Source: Pelagibacterales bacterium SAG-MED15 (GTDB lineage Bacteria; Pseudomonadota; Alphaproteobacteria; Pelagibacterales; Pelagibacteraceae). Taken from it: a stretch of 64,000 nt of DNA. The DNA lies in NCBI GenBank assembly GCA_014654065.1, contig JACWDM010000003.1:62001-126000 (forward strand), read 5' to 3'. Positions within the stretch are counted from its first letter, which is position 1. Each line of letters starts with the position of its first letter. The notes under the pieces are model-generated. The model did not search any database and was not told the origin of the DNA. It worked only from the letters and a program-made list of their open reading frames with translations. Of the stretch, positions 46,704-55,493 are shown piece after piece. The translations under genes were made by a program, and so were the position numbers.

Positions 46704-47596
46704 GATATTTTTATCCAGTCATTCGGCCAAAAGTCAATATTATTGGATGGATTTAAATTTGATGGTCTAATACAAATTTTATTTGGATTTTCATTCAACC
46801 AAGCTCCCCACCAATGAAAAGATGTTGGACCAACTATAAAATGTTTACAAAAACTAAATAAATAAAAATCATTTATTGATTTATTAATCTTATTATCGAT
46901 AAAAATAAATTCACTATCATTGAAGTATTTACCAAGATTTGATAAATCGTTAGACCAGACAAAAAACTTAGGATTTTTAACATTTTTTTTAATATGATCA
47001 ATAGATTTATATATATAGTTAATTGTATCATCTAAAAATTGATTTGATTTTAAATAGTTTCTATCTTTTCTTTCAGAATATCTATTCTGTCGGATACAGA
47101 TAGATACGGAATTACAGTTTTTGAGTTCATTAATATATTTATTATTACTCTCAATTAAATTACTTCTAATTTTAAATAGTTTTTTAATTTCATTTTCATA
47201 TTTAATGAAATATTTTTCACATTCGAAATGACCTTCAATAAATATTGTATTAGAATAGTTTTCAAGACTAATTTCAATTAGACCTGTTTTTTTTTGTGAG
47301 TTTTTTGGTTCTGTAAAAAATTTTTTACGACTTCTAAAAATATCTATTATTTTTAATAACTTTCTTTTTACATTTTTAGAATAACTGTCAAATTTTAAAT
47401 TTTTATTTGCAATATCACTATCAATCATGAAATTATTTAATTCATAATTTCGTATCTGATTTTTTTTTTTAAAATACCCCGATGTATTATCAATGATTAA
47501 GTTATAATTGAATTTTTTAGATAAAGCATAGGCGTTAGCATACATAAACAATTGATTACCTATTCCTTCGGAAATTCTAACTACCAGCTGTTTCAT
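46700..47596 (-). CDS. Glycosyltransferase family 11 (alpha-1,2-fucosyltransferase-like)
   Basis: A 298-residue GT11 enzyme. The N-terminus has the family's LVVRISEGIGNQLFMYANAYALSKKF. The donor-binding motif, usually HxRxGD, is changed to SICIRQNRYSERKDRNY near 165. The C-terminal part has HFIVGPTSFHWWGAWLNENPNKI, matching the conserved S-x-F-x-W-W-x-A/G-x-x-L segment. It would transfer fucose (from GDP-fucose) or a related sugar to a surface glycan. No fucose synthesis genes are in the window. Confidence 0.83.
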   Translation of the reverse strand: MKQLVVRISEGIGNQLFMYANAYALSKKFNYNLIIDNTSGYFKKKNQIRNYELNNFMIDSDIANKNLKFDSYSKNVKRKLLKIIDIFRSRKKFFTEPKNSQKKTGLIEISLENYSNTIFIEGHFECEKYFIKYENEIKKLFKIRSNLIESNNKYINELKNCNSVSICIRQNRYSERKDRNYLKSNQFLDDTINYIYKSIDHIKKNVKNPKFFVWSNDLSNLGKYFNDSEFIFIDNKINKSINDFYLFSFCKHFIVGPTSFHWWGAWLNENPNKICIRPSNLNPSNNIDFWPNDWIKIS

Positions 47597-48441
47597 TGTA
47601 ATAATTTATAATAATAAAATTTTAATTTATTTATTAATAAGTCAATAATCATATTAAATGTAAATTCTGGTTTATTTAGAGGTCCTTTATAAGAGTTTTT
47701 TCCATCGCCTTGTAAATAATATTTTCTAAAAAATCTAGGATTAAAACCATATTTAAGTAAAAATTTTTTTGTTCCATTATTAATAAAAATATTTCCTTTA
47801 CGAGTTGTTACGGAACCAAAATGATACACTTTAAATTTTGATATGCACTTAAATTTTCTAACACCTTCTTTCCATAATTTCATACACAAGTCAGGATCTG
47901 AACCGTCTCCTGGGTCAAACTCTAAACTAAAACCTCCCACCCTATCCCATAAATCTTTATGAATTACATGAGGAGCCCAATGAGAACCTTGTAAATCATT
48001 TGATTGATCATTTTTACAAAATAAATCAAATTTAGCTCGATCAAATGAATCAGGGCCATTACCACAATCATAATTGATGATACCATCTTTGTAGGAAATA
48101 TTTGTACCAGAAAAATAGAACATATTATCAGTTTCCTCATTTATTGAATTTAAAAGATGATTATCCCAATCTTTGCAAAAAAACATATCATCATGTGCAT
48201 AAATCACATAATTATTTTTAATTAATCTTGAAGCTTCATTAATAGATGAACATAATCCAATATTTTCTTTTGAGTAAGTAAATTGATATCTTTGCTTAAT
48301 AAAATCATAACTTCCATCTGATCCGTCATTGACATGAAAAATTAATTGATGATTAAAAGTTGAATTTTCATGAATCGATTTACAAAAAAGTTTTAAATAT
48401 TCAAAATTATTAAAAGTTGGAACTAATATAGTAAAATTCAT
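47593..48441 (-). CDS. Glycosyltransferase family 2
   Basis: A 282-residue GT-A type glycosyltransferase. It starts FTILVPTFNNFEYLKLFCKSI, has HVNDGSDGSYDFIKQ near 38-52, and the metal-binding DxD equivalent in YVIYAHDDMFFCKDWDNHLL near 75-95. The acceptor-side region GSHWAPHVIHKDLWDRVGGF and EFDPGDGSDPDLCMKLW follow. Sugar and acceptor are unknown. It overlaps both neighbours (ATGA-type), so the four genes act as one operon. Confidence 0.86.
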   Translation of the reverse strand: MNFTILVPTFNNFEYLKLFCKSIHENSTFNHQLIFHVNDGSDGSYDFIKQRYQFTYSKENIGLCSSINEASRLIKNNYVIYAHDDMFFCKDWDNHLLNSINEETDNMFYFSGTNISYKDGIINYDCGNGPDSFDRAKFDLFCKNDQSNDLQGSHWAPHVIHKDLWDRVGGFSLEFDPGDGSDPDLCMKLWKEGVRKFKCISKFKVYHFGSVTTRKGNIFINNGTKKFLLKYGFNPRFFRKYYLQGDGKNSYKGPLNKPEFTFNMIIDLLINKLKFYYYKLLQ

Positions 48442-50549
48442 TAAAATAATTTGGAATTATTTCCAAAAGATTTGTCAATTATATATTTTGATATTTTAGA
48501 CTCATTAAATAGCTGAAAATATTTAGATTTGCCTTTTTTGGCAATTTTCTTTCTCAACTTATCATTTTTTTTATAAAAAAGAATTTTATCTGACAAGTCA
48601 TTTAGGTTAGAATAAAATATAATCTCATCATTTTTAAAAATGTCATTCATTTGCGTTCTTTTATCGATAAATGTTAATAATCCATTACCCATTAAAGAAG
48701 CTATTCTATTACTTGAATAATATTTAGTTGGAAGACCTCTGCTAAGGTTTAATCCCATTTTAGAGTTTGTTAAAGCATTATAAAAATTATCACCCCAAAT
48801 AGGCTCTTTGTTTTTAAAACCGTAAAAATCGTAATTTATACCATTAAATTTTCTAATTAATCCATTTAAAAAATGGATCCTGCTATCGCTTTTACCCTTT
48901 TTTAGAGTAGCTCGATTTACACCATGACTCATTGCATAAAAAATATCTTTTCTAGGTTTTAATTTAAATACATCAAAACATTCTATGTTTTTATCGACAG
49001 GTATAAACATAAAGTGTAAATTATTTATTTTTTTATTTTGATTTAAGAAAATTGTAGGATGAGTTGTTATAAAATTATGATCAACATTTGATCCATAATA
49101 AGAGATTTTTTCGACGTTTGATTTTGAATCTTTTAGACTTTTCATTATTGGATCTTCATTCCACTGGGATATTACTATTTTTTTATTAATACTCTTAATT
49201 TCATTAATTGTGTTTAAATTTATATTATTTGTATGTCCAAAAAATAATAAATCTGGATTATAATTTTTAAATGTCTCGACTAAATAATTTTGAAATTTAT
49301 CATTTATATTTGTAAGTGAAAATGTTCTATTTTGTTTGATAAAGTCTCTATCACTGATTTCAAGAACATCATGTCCATTTCTTATAAAACCATTTGTAAA
49401 TTTTTTGCCTACAGATATATTATACAGTCTATGATTTAATTTTTGCCCTAGATTATATATATTAATAATTTTTAATTTATTTTTTATTAGTCCTATCCTA
49501 TAATTAACGAAAAGAGACTCTCTTATATCATCAATTAAACTTGAATTTTCTTTTGTGAGGTGCTTTACATTTGAGTATCCTTTTTTTTGGATCAGTAGCC
49601 TTTTACTGTTGTTGTTTATTAAATCCTTAATATGATTATACAGATTTTCAGAATTTAATTTATCTAATATCACACAGGAATCTGAAGTTTCAGGTAAACC
49701 TCCTCGATTTGATATGATAGTAGCGCATCCTCTAGATGATGCTTCTAAAGATGTTCTTCCAAATGGCTCATCCCACCTCGAAGGTACTACAGCTATTTCT
49801 GTTTTTGATAAAAATTTTAGAACTTGATTATGAGATAAATAACCTAATTCAAAATGATTTTTATGATTTATTGTTGGTTTATTCCTACTTTCGTCTCCGA
49901 TAGAATAAGCCTTCCAAACAGGGTATTCATCTAAAATTCTAAGTATAGCATCTCTGTAGATATCATAACCTTTTGAAGGATTTAGTTTGCCGACGAATAC
50001 AATTTTTTTATCTTTGGTTAAAAATTTTTTCTGTTTATGGATACTGGGGTACACTACTTCTGTTTTATTCACTAAACGCTTATCTAGATCTATGAAAAAC
50101 CTTTTTTGAACCCATTCACTCACAAAAATTATTTTTTCTACACTGTTTAACAAATTAATTCTTTCTTTGGATGTTTTAGATCCTTTCATTGATAACGGGT
50201 CATTATGAAAATAAATTATAAAACTAGAATTTAATTTTTTTTTTAAAATATTAAACACAAGAGGTCTATTGTGAATTTCAACAATATCAAAACTTTTGTT
50301 TTGAATTTTTTTAATCAACTCGTTACAATATTGACTTGTAGTACTTTTTAATTTTGATGATGAATTTTTAATATGAATATTAATATAGTTTTTTGAAAGA
50401 TAGTCTTTTTGATCTGTTGAACCAAAAATATAATTTTCTTTTTTTAGCTTAGAATATTTAAAAAAATCATGAACCCACAAAGAAGCAGCCGCAGCCTTTT
50501 TTTTTGAATAATTTTCTTTGTAAGGTAATATTGTAGCTATCTTTAACAT
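48441..50549 (-). CDS. Two-domain glycosyltransferase (GT4 fused to a CgeB-like GT)
   Basis: At 702 residues it is about twice a normal glycosyltransferase. The first half (about 1-340) is a GT4: VEIHNRPLVFNILKK, IIFVSEWVQKRF, IVFVGKLNPSKGYDIYRDAI and the donor site VVPSRWDEPFGRTSLEASSRGCAT. The second half (about 355-702) resembles CgeB/GT1-type proteins: LLFFGHTNNIN, SQWNEDPIMKSL, KMGLNLSRGLPTKYYSSNRIASLMGNGLLTF. It may add two sugars in turn, or one half may be structural. First glycosyltransferase of the block; its start overlaps the GIY-YIG stop by one base. Confidence 0.84.
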   Translation of the reverse strand: MLKIATILPYKENYSKKKAAAASLWVHDFFKYSKLKKENYIFGSTDQKDYLSKNYINIHIKNSSSKLKSTTSQYCNELIKKIQNKSFDIVEIHNRPLVFNILKKKLNSSFIIYFHNDPLSMKGSKTSKERINLLNSVEKIIFVSEWVQKRFFIDLDKRLVNKTEVVYPSIHKQKKFLTKDKKIVFVGKLNPSKGYDIYRDAILRILDEYPVWKAYSIGDESRNKPTINHKNHFELGYLSHNQVLKFLSKTEIAVVPSRWDEPFGRTSLEASSRGCATIISNRGGLPETSDSCVILDKLNSENLYNHIKDLINNNSKRLLIQKKGYSNVKHLTKENSSLIDDIRESLFVNYRIGLIKNKLKIINIYNLGQKLNHRLYNISVGKKFTNGFIRNGHDVLEISDRDFIKQNRTFSLTNINDKFQNYLVETFKNYNPDLLFFGHTNNINLNTINEIKSINKKIVISQWNEDPIMKSLKDSKSNVEKISYYGSNVDHNFITTHPTIFLNQNKKINNLHFMFIPVDKNIECFDVFKLKPRKDIFYAMSHGVNRATLKKGKSDSRIHFLNGLIRKFNGINYDFYGFKNKEPIWGDNFYNALTNSKMGLNLSRGLPTKYYSSNRIASLMGNGLLTFIDKRTQMNDIFKNDEIIFYSNLNDLSDKILFYKKNDKLRKKIAKKGKSKYFQLFNESKISKYIIDKSFGNNSKLF

Positions 50550-50800
50550 TATTTAAATTTTTTTATTATTGATAATCTTAACTTTCTATCATTTTTTAAT
50601 TTAAATTCATAACTCATAGCTTTATTTTTAGAGGTAAATCTTTTTTTGTATATTATAATCCATTTATAACCTTTTGTTGATTTAGCACCTTTATTTGAAT
50701 TATGTTTATTTAGTCTATTTTTAAGATTATTTGTATATCCAACATATGTCTTTTTTTTGTTATCAGATATTGACATCAACATATAAACAAAAAAGTGCAT
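50549..50800 (-). CDS. GIY-YIG domain protein (UPF0213-like)
   Basis: An 83-residue single-domain GIY-YIG protein. The signature is FFVYMLM...KKTYVGYTNNLKNRLNKHN, with GAKSTKGYKWIIIYKKRF and the conserved Glu in AMSYEFKLK. Family members are nucleases in principle, but these small stand-alone forms have no defined role. It lies 13 bases after tRNA-Glu and leads into the glycosyltransferase operon. Nearness to a recombinase and tRNA suggests mobile ancestry, not proof of activity. Confidence 0.85.
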   Translation of the reverse strand: MHFFVYMLMSISDNKKKTYVGYTNNLKNRLNKHNSNKGAKSTKGYKWIIIYKKRFTSKNKAMSYEFKLKNDRKLRLSIIKKFK

Positions 50801-50813
50801 TTTTTTAAGAATA

Positions 50814-50888
50814 TGGCGGTCCCTAGGGGAATCGAACCCCTCTTTGCAGGATGAAAACCAGCTGTCCTAACCGATAGACGAAGGGACC
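50814..50888 (-). tRNA. tRNA-Glu (anticodon TTC)
   Basis: Read on the minus strand: acceptor GGTCCCT pairs with AGGGACC, discriminator G and an encoded CCA (50814-50816). The D-arm contains CGTCTATCGGTTAGGACAG, as in tRNA-Glu. The anticodon loop TTTTCAT gives TTC at 50853-50855 and the T-arm is GGGG-TTCGATT-CCCC. Its 3' end faces the glycosyltransferase block, a position often used as an attachment site, but no copy of the tRNA 3' end was found near the recombinase. Confidence 0.97.
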
Positions 50889-50922
50889 AAACTCCGACTT
50901 TTATTGTAAAAATATATATTTA

Positions 50923-51870
50923 TCAAGTTTTTATAGTGTCTTCTTTTATTAAAATTTTATTTAATTTTATACTTTTATGCGTAACAAGAGATTCTGTTAT
51001 AAATTTATCACCCTTTTTACTAACACCTTTAACCAAATCACCTGATGTTATTCCTGTAGCGCAGAAAATTGAGTCACCAGTTACTATATCATTTAATTCG
51101 TACTTTTTTTTTAAGTCTTTTATACCCATTAACTTTGCTCTTTTAATATTCTCATCGTTATCAAAAATAAATCTTCCTTGAAAAAAACACCCATACGTAT
51201 CTAGTGCCGAAGCAGCCAAAACACCCTCTGGACCGCCTCCAATACCCATAAACATGTCTACATTATATTTTGGATCCGACACATAAAGAGCACCCAAAAC
51301 ATCTCCATCCGAGATTAATTTTACATTTACATTTAAATCATTTAATTCATCAATAATTTTTTTGTGCCTAGGTCTATCCAATATACAAACTGTTAATGAT
51401 GAGATGTCTTTATTTTTAAATTCAGATAAATTTTTAATATTTTCTTTTAACGGGTTATCAAGATCAATTAATCCTTTTTCAATTTTTCCTGTTGCTATTT
51501 TATTCATATAAGTTTCTGGTGCGTTAAATAAATTTCCTTTTTCAGCAATAGCTAGAACAGTTAAACCACCAGGCAAATTATTAGCCACAAAATTAGTTCC
51601 TTCGACTGGATCTACAGCAATATCAAAATCTGGACCATTTTTAGTACCAAGAATTTCTCCAGTGTAAAGCATAGGAGCCTCATCTAAACTACCCTCACCT
51701 ATGACTACTTCACCAGTCATATTTATTTTGTTTAATTCTGTTCTCATTGAATCTACAGCTGCTTTATCAGCTCCTATTTTATCTTTTTTACCTATAAAAA
51801 GTGATGATGCGTAAGCTGCTCTTGAAGTTACATTAATAAATTGATCAATAAATTTTTTATCTATTGCCAT
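50923..51870 (-). CDS. glpX: Fructose-1,6-bisphosphatase, class II
   Basis: Hydrolyses fructose 1,6-bisphosphate in gluconeogenesis. The 315-residue protein has KIGADKAAVDSMRTEL, GEVVIGEGSLDEAPMLYTGE, the metal site FDIAVDPVEGTNFVANNLPGG and GIGGGPEGVLAASAL. It follows tRNA-Glu and overlaps the SbmA-like gene by one base. This is the GlpX type usual for alphaproteobacteria, rather than class I Fbp. Confidence 0.94.
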   Translation of the reverse strand: MAIDKKFIDQFINVTSRAAYASSLFIGKKDKIGADKAAVDSMRTELNKINMTGEVVIGEGSLDEAPMLYTGEILGTKNGPDFDIAVDPVEGTNFVANNLPGGLTVLAIAEKGNLFNAPETYMNKIATGKIEKGLIDLDNPLKENIKNLSEFKNKDISSLTVCILDRPRHKKIIDELNDLNVNVKLISDGDVLGALYVSDPKYNVDMFMGIGGGPEGVLAASALDTYGCFFQGRFIFDNDENIKRAKLMGIKDLKKKYELNDIVTGDSIFCATGITSGDLVKGVSKKGDKFITESLVTHKSIKLNKILIKEDTIKT

Positions 51871-52862
51871 TAAATTTTTTCATCAATTAATTCTTTCTCA
51901 ATTATTTGAGATTCAAATTCTCTTAATCTTTTATAAACACTCGCTAGTTCAATGATTGTTGGCCATGATTTTAATAGATACTGCATAGACCCTTCTACCC
52001 TTCCAAAAGCTCTTATAATCTGCTGCATAACCCCTAAAGTAACAACACCAGCCACTATTGCTGGTGCTAAAAACACATAAGCTGACAATACATTAGCCTG
52101 TAAATAAGCCATTCTGCCAATATTAAAATATAAATAACGTATATAACTTAAAAAATGAATTGAACGAACTTCTGAAAATAGTTCATCAATTGTTTTTGGT
52201 CTCACATTCTGATCATCTTCGGCTATTACTAGTATTTTTCTATATGCAGCTTCTTTTTTTTGAAGGTCATATTCAACACCAACCAATCTTAATATCCAGC
52301 CCAAGCCAATTAAAAATATTGTTCCTCCAAGAGTCCAAAGTAATGCCCCTGTAATTAAACCATATTGCCAATCACCAAAAAAGAAAATTGGTATACCTAT
52401 AGATAATCCAAGTAATATTGGAACAAACTGAAATAGAACCATTAACGACTCAATAAAACTTGTACCAAGACCTTCCATGATACGTGTAAATTTAATTGTG
52501 TCTTCTTGAACTCTTTGCGATGCACCCTCTATCTTTCCAGCTTTATCATAAACACTATGATACCATTCAACCATCGCTGTTCTCCATCTAAATAAATAGT
52601 GAGCTGTAAAAAAACTAATAGCAACATAAAGGGCAATATACATGCCAGCTAATGTGATAAATGAAGCTAAACTCGACCAATATTCTTCAATTGTTATTGC
52701 ATTAGGTGAAGCAAGAGCTTTTTGTATCATGTCATAAAATACGCCAAACCATTCATTTATTTTTACATCTATCTTAACTTGTACCCATAAAGATAATAAA
52801 ATAATTAGAGACCCTAACCATGACCATACAAACCATTTTTTTAATTTAAAAAATCTAAACAT
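51870..52862 (-). CDS. SbmA/BacA-like transporter
   Basis: A 330-residue inner-membrane protein with about seven to eight hydrophobic helices. It matches the SbmA/BacA fold: WVQVKIDVKINEWFGVFYDMIQKAL near the start, RWRTAMVEWYHSVYDKAGKIEGASQRVQEDTIKF in the middle, IGRMAYLQANVLSAYVFLAPAIVAG and FGRVEGSMQYLLKSWPTIIELASVYKRL near the end. Relatives import peptides and peptide antibiotics with the proton gradient. There is no ABC ATPase domain. It is followed by glpX and preceded by an NDUFS4-like gene; neither explains its role. Confidence 0.86.
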   Translation of the reverse strand: MFRFFKLKKWFVWSWLGSLIILLSLWVQVKIDVKINEWFGVFYDMIQKALASPNAITIEEYWSSLASFITLAGMYIALYVAISFFTAHYLFRWRTAMVEWYHSVYDKAGKIEGASQRVQEDTIKFTRIMEGLGTSFIESLMVLFQFVPILLGLSIGIPIFFFGDWQYGLITGALLWTLGGTIFLIGLGWILRLVGVEYDLQKKEAAYRKILVIAEDDQNVRPKTIDELFSEVRSIHFLSYIRYLYFNIGRMAYLQANVLSAYVFLAPAIVAGVVTLGVMQQIIRAFGRVEGSMQYLLKSWPTIIELASVYKRLREFESQIIEKELIDEKI

Positions 52863-52865
52863 AGT

Positions 52866-53147
52866 TTATTTTATAAAGTTATCAGCATATGATTTTTTAA
52901 TAATTTTCTTTTCTTTAGGTTCAATTAACTCAAATGTTAATTTATTTTTTTTAGCATATTTTATAGCATTTTCTTTAGTTGAAAATTCCAGTTTTACTTC
53001 AGAAAGTGTATGAGTTGAGCTTTCCCACCCCATTAAAGGGTTAATTCCTGTTTTTTTGTCTATGTATTCCAAAATCCAATTCTTAGTTTTACCTATTCCA
53101 GATTGCATAGAAGTTTTGGATGGTTTGTATATTTTTACTTTATTCAT
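52866..53147 (-). CDS. NDUFS4-like NADH:ubiquinone oxidoreductase accessory subunit
   Basis: A 93-residue protein of the complex I 18-kDa (NDUFS4) family, found in alphaproteobacteria and mitochondria. It starts VKIYKPSKTSMQSGIGKTKNWIL and continues with GWESSTHTLSEVKLEFSTKENAIKYAKKN and FELIEPKEK, all typical. It binds at the edge of the peripheral arm. It lies four bases upstream of the SbmA-like gene and seven from tRNA-Pro. Confidence 0.92.
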   Translation of the reverse strand: MNKVKIYKPSKTSMQSGIGKTKNWILEYIDKKTGINPLMGWESSTHTLSEVKLEFSTKENAIKYAKKNKLTFELIEPKEKKIIKKSYADNFIK

Positions 53148-53154
53148 ATGTTAA

Positions 53155-53231
<77 letters not shown>

Positions 53232-53325
53232 AGACGAATACTAATATAGTAGATAATAGTAATTTCAAAGGATAAATATAAGCAAAATTGAAGAAATTTA
53301 ATAAAAATCTGATATATAAGAAAAG

Positions 53326-53769
53326 ATGATAATTACATGCCCTTGTAACAGGAAAGAATTTGAAGTTGATGCATCTTTAATACCAACAGAGGGCAAACTA
53401 CTTCAATGCGGAGCATGTGATCGTAAATGGTTTTTTCAAAAAGAGATTGAAACTAAAAAAGAATCACCACCAATAGAAAGAATATCTATTGAAGATAGGA
53501 TAGAAGAAATACCCAAGAAAACCGAAGATATTATAGTTGAAGCTGAAAATACAAAGAAAGATATTGCAATAAAGAAAAATATCCCAAAAGTTTCATTTTT
53601 GAATAAATTATTAATAATATTTATTAGCCTAATAGCGTTAATAGTTTTATTAGATACATTCAAAACACAAATTATGATATTTATACCAAGTTTTGATTTT
53701 GTACTTGAAAGTTTATATGAAACTTTAAAAGATATTTTTTTATTTATATCTGATTTATTTAACAAATGA
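53326..53769 (+). CDS. Zinc-ribbon (MJ0042-type) membrane-anchored protein
   Basis: A 147-residue protein with an N-terminal MJ0042 zinc ribbon: ITCPCNRKEFEVDASLIPTEGKLLQCGACDRKWFF. The first knuckle is CPC rather than the usual CPxC; the second is CGAC. An acidic linker of Glu/Lys (about 45-90) leads to one membrane segment (LLIIFISLIALIVLLDTF, about 93-112) and a C-terminal part that may be periplasmic. Such proteins are common in alphaproteobacteria with unknown role. The stop overlaps nhaA by four bases. Confidence 0.8.
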   Translation: MIITCPCNRKEFEVDASLIPTEGKLLQCGACDRKWFFQKEIETKKESPPIERISIEDRIEEIPKKTEDIIVEAENTKKDIAIKKNIPKVSFLNKLLIIFISLIALIVLLDTFKTQIMIFIPSFDFVLESLYETLKDIFLFISDLFNK

Positions 53770-54938
53770 TTCAATATATTTCAAAATCTTTTAAATGGTT
53801 CTTTAAACTTGAAGCAGCAAGTGGTTTGGTTTTATTGTTAAGCGCTATACTTGCATTAATTTTAAGTAATTCAGTATATGCAGATTATTATTTTTCAACT
53901 TTAGAAAAATATTTATTTATTGGTTTTAATAATTTCGGATTAAAATTAAGTGTATTGCATTGGATTAATGATGCTCTAATGGCAATATTTTTCTTTTTTG
54001 TAACTTTAGAGATTAAAAGAGAGTTTTTACAAGGTGAACTGTCAAACATTAAACAGGCATTACTACCTATTATAGCTGCTGTAGGTGGTATGGTAGTGCC
54101 AGCTTTAGTATATGTCTATATTAATCTAGGTGATCCCGAAACATTAAATGGTTGGGCAATTCCATCAGCAACTGATATTGCCTTTTCTCTCGGAGTTTTA
54201 TCTTTGCTTGGAAAAAGAGTACCTTTGTCATTAAAAGTATTTCTAACAGCTTTAGCAATTATAGATGACCTTGGTGCAATTTTAATTATTGCTTTATTTT
54301 ACTCGGGTGACCTAAGTATAAAATATTTATCATTAATGTTATTGGCATTCATAGGACTTTTAGTAATAAATAAATTTAATATAAAAAAATTCTTACCCTA
54401 TTTAATTTTAGGAATATTTTTGTGGGATTTCACTCATAACTCAGGAATACACGCAACTATTGCTGGTGTACTGCTTGCCATGACAATACCACATAGAAAA
54501 AAAGAAAAAGATTTTTCATTATTAATTAAAGTTGAACATTTGATTAGTCCTTACGTTGCTTTTGGTATAATGCCCCTCTTTGCTTTTGCTAATGCTGGTG
54601 TTTCTTTAGAAGGTTTATCAATTTCATCACTTTTAGACAAAGTTCCACTTGGTATAGTACTGGGATTATTTGTTGGTAAACAACTAGGAGTTTTTGTGTT
54701 TTCATATTTATCAATTAAACTTAAAATTGCACAAATGCCTAGTAATTCAAACTGGTATAATTTTTATGGTGTTGGTGTATTAACTGGTATTGGTTTTACC
54801 ATGAGTCTATTTGTTGGTAATTTAGCTTTCGTTGAGAATATGCAATATATGGATGGAGTTAAAATTGGAGTTTTAACTGGGTCATTATTATCCACTTTAT
54901 TTGGTTATTTTCTAATATTACTTACTCCTAACAAATAA
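53766..54938 (+). CDS. nhaA: Na+/H+ antiporter NhaA
   Basis: Exchanges two H+ for one Na+ across the inner membrane. The 390-residue protein with twelve membrane segments has the active-site pair of Asp in LTALAIIDDLGAILIIALFYSG, preceded by ATDIAFSLGVLSLLG. It also has LEIKREFLQGELS, SGIHATIAGVLLA, FGIMPLFAFANAGVSL and the C-terminal TGIGFTMSLFVGNLAF. It overlaps the zinc-ribbon gene and is followed nine bases later by glutathione peroxidase. It suits a marine habitat. Confidence 0.96.
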   Translation: MIQYISKSFKWFFKLEAASGLVLLLSAILALILSNSVYADYYFSTLEKYLFIGFNNFGLKLSVLHWINDALMAIFFFFVTLEIKREFLQGELSNIKQALLPIIAAVGGMVVPALVYVYINLGDPETLNGWAIPSATDIAFSLGVLSLLGKRVPLSLKVFLTALAIIDDLGAILIIALFYSGDLSIKYLSLMLLAFIGLLVINKFNIKKFLPYLILGIFLWDFTHNSGIHATIAGVLLAMTIPHRKKEKDFSLLIKVEHLISPYVAFGIMPLFAFANAGVSLEGLSISSLLDKVPLGIVLGLFVGKQLGVFVFSYLSIKLKIAQMPSNSNWYNFYGVGVLTGIGFTMSLFVGNLAFVENMQYMDGVKIGVLTGSLLSTLFGYFLILLTPNK

Positions 54939-54947
54939 TTTATTAGT

Positions 54948-55493
54948 ATGAAAAAAATTATATTCTCTATATTAGTTATCATAATGTTTTTTTCAAAAAG
55001 TAATGCTGATGGCAATTATGAAAAGATTTTTTTTGATTTTAAAATTAAAAGTATCACAGGTGAAATGATTGATTTAAAAACTTACAAAAATAAAGTAATT
55101 TTATTAACTAACACAGCAAGTTATTGTGGATTTACAAAACAATATACCGATTTACAAATCCTCTGGGATAAATACAAAAATGATGGATTGATAGTATTAG
55201 GTGTACCTTCAAATTCATTTAATCAAGAAAAGGATAATGATGATGATGTTAAAGATTTTTGCGAGGTTAACTTTAATATTAATTTCCCTATTACCACAAT
55301 AACAGAAGTAAAAGGAGATAATGCGCATTCTATATTTAAATGGGCAAAAGAAAATCATGGTAAATCTGCAATACCAAAATGGAATTTCCATAAAATACTA
55401 ATTAACAAAAATGGTAAAATAGAAGAAACGTACACATCTTTCACAAATCCTATGTCAAAAAAAGTTACAACTAAAATTGAAAGTTTATTATAA
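54948..55493 (+). CDS. Glutathione peroxidase family protein, exported
   Basis: Thiol-dependent peroxidase of 181 residues with an N-terminal signal peptide (IIFSILVIIMFFSKSNA, cut likely after residue 20), so it acts in the periplasm. The catalytic Cys60 is in NTASYCGFTKQY, Gln93 in GVPSNSFNQ, and Trp145-Asn146 in IPKWNFHKILI; the peroxidatic residue is Cys, not Sec. The segment QEKDNDDDVKDFC follows the Gln, with Cys at about 105. It overlaps the convergent MBL gene by six bases. Confidence 0.9.
   Translation: MKKIIFSILVIIMFFSKSNADGNYEKIFFDFKIKSITGEMIDLKTYKNKVILLTNTASYCGFTKQYTDLQILWDKYKNDGLIVLGVPSNSFNQEKDNDDDVKDFCEVNFNINFPITTITEVKGDNAHSIFKWAKENHGKSAIPKWNFHKILINKNGKIEETYTSFTNPMSKKVTTKIESLL

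Noticed and set aside
50814..50840. tRNA-Glu 3' end as attachment site of the island
   Set aside because: No duplicate of the tRNA 3' sequence was found between 43.7 and 50.8 kb, so it stays only a possibility.
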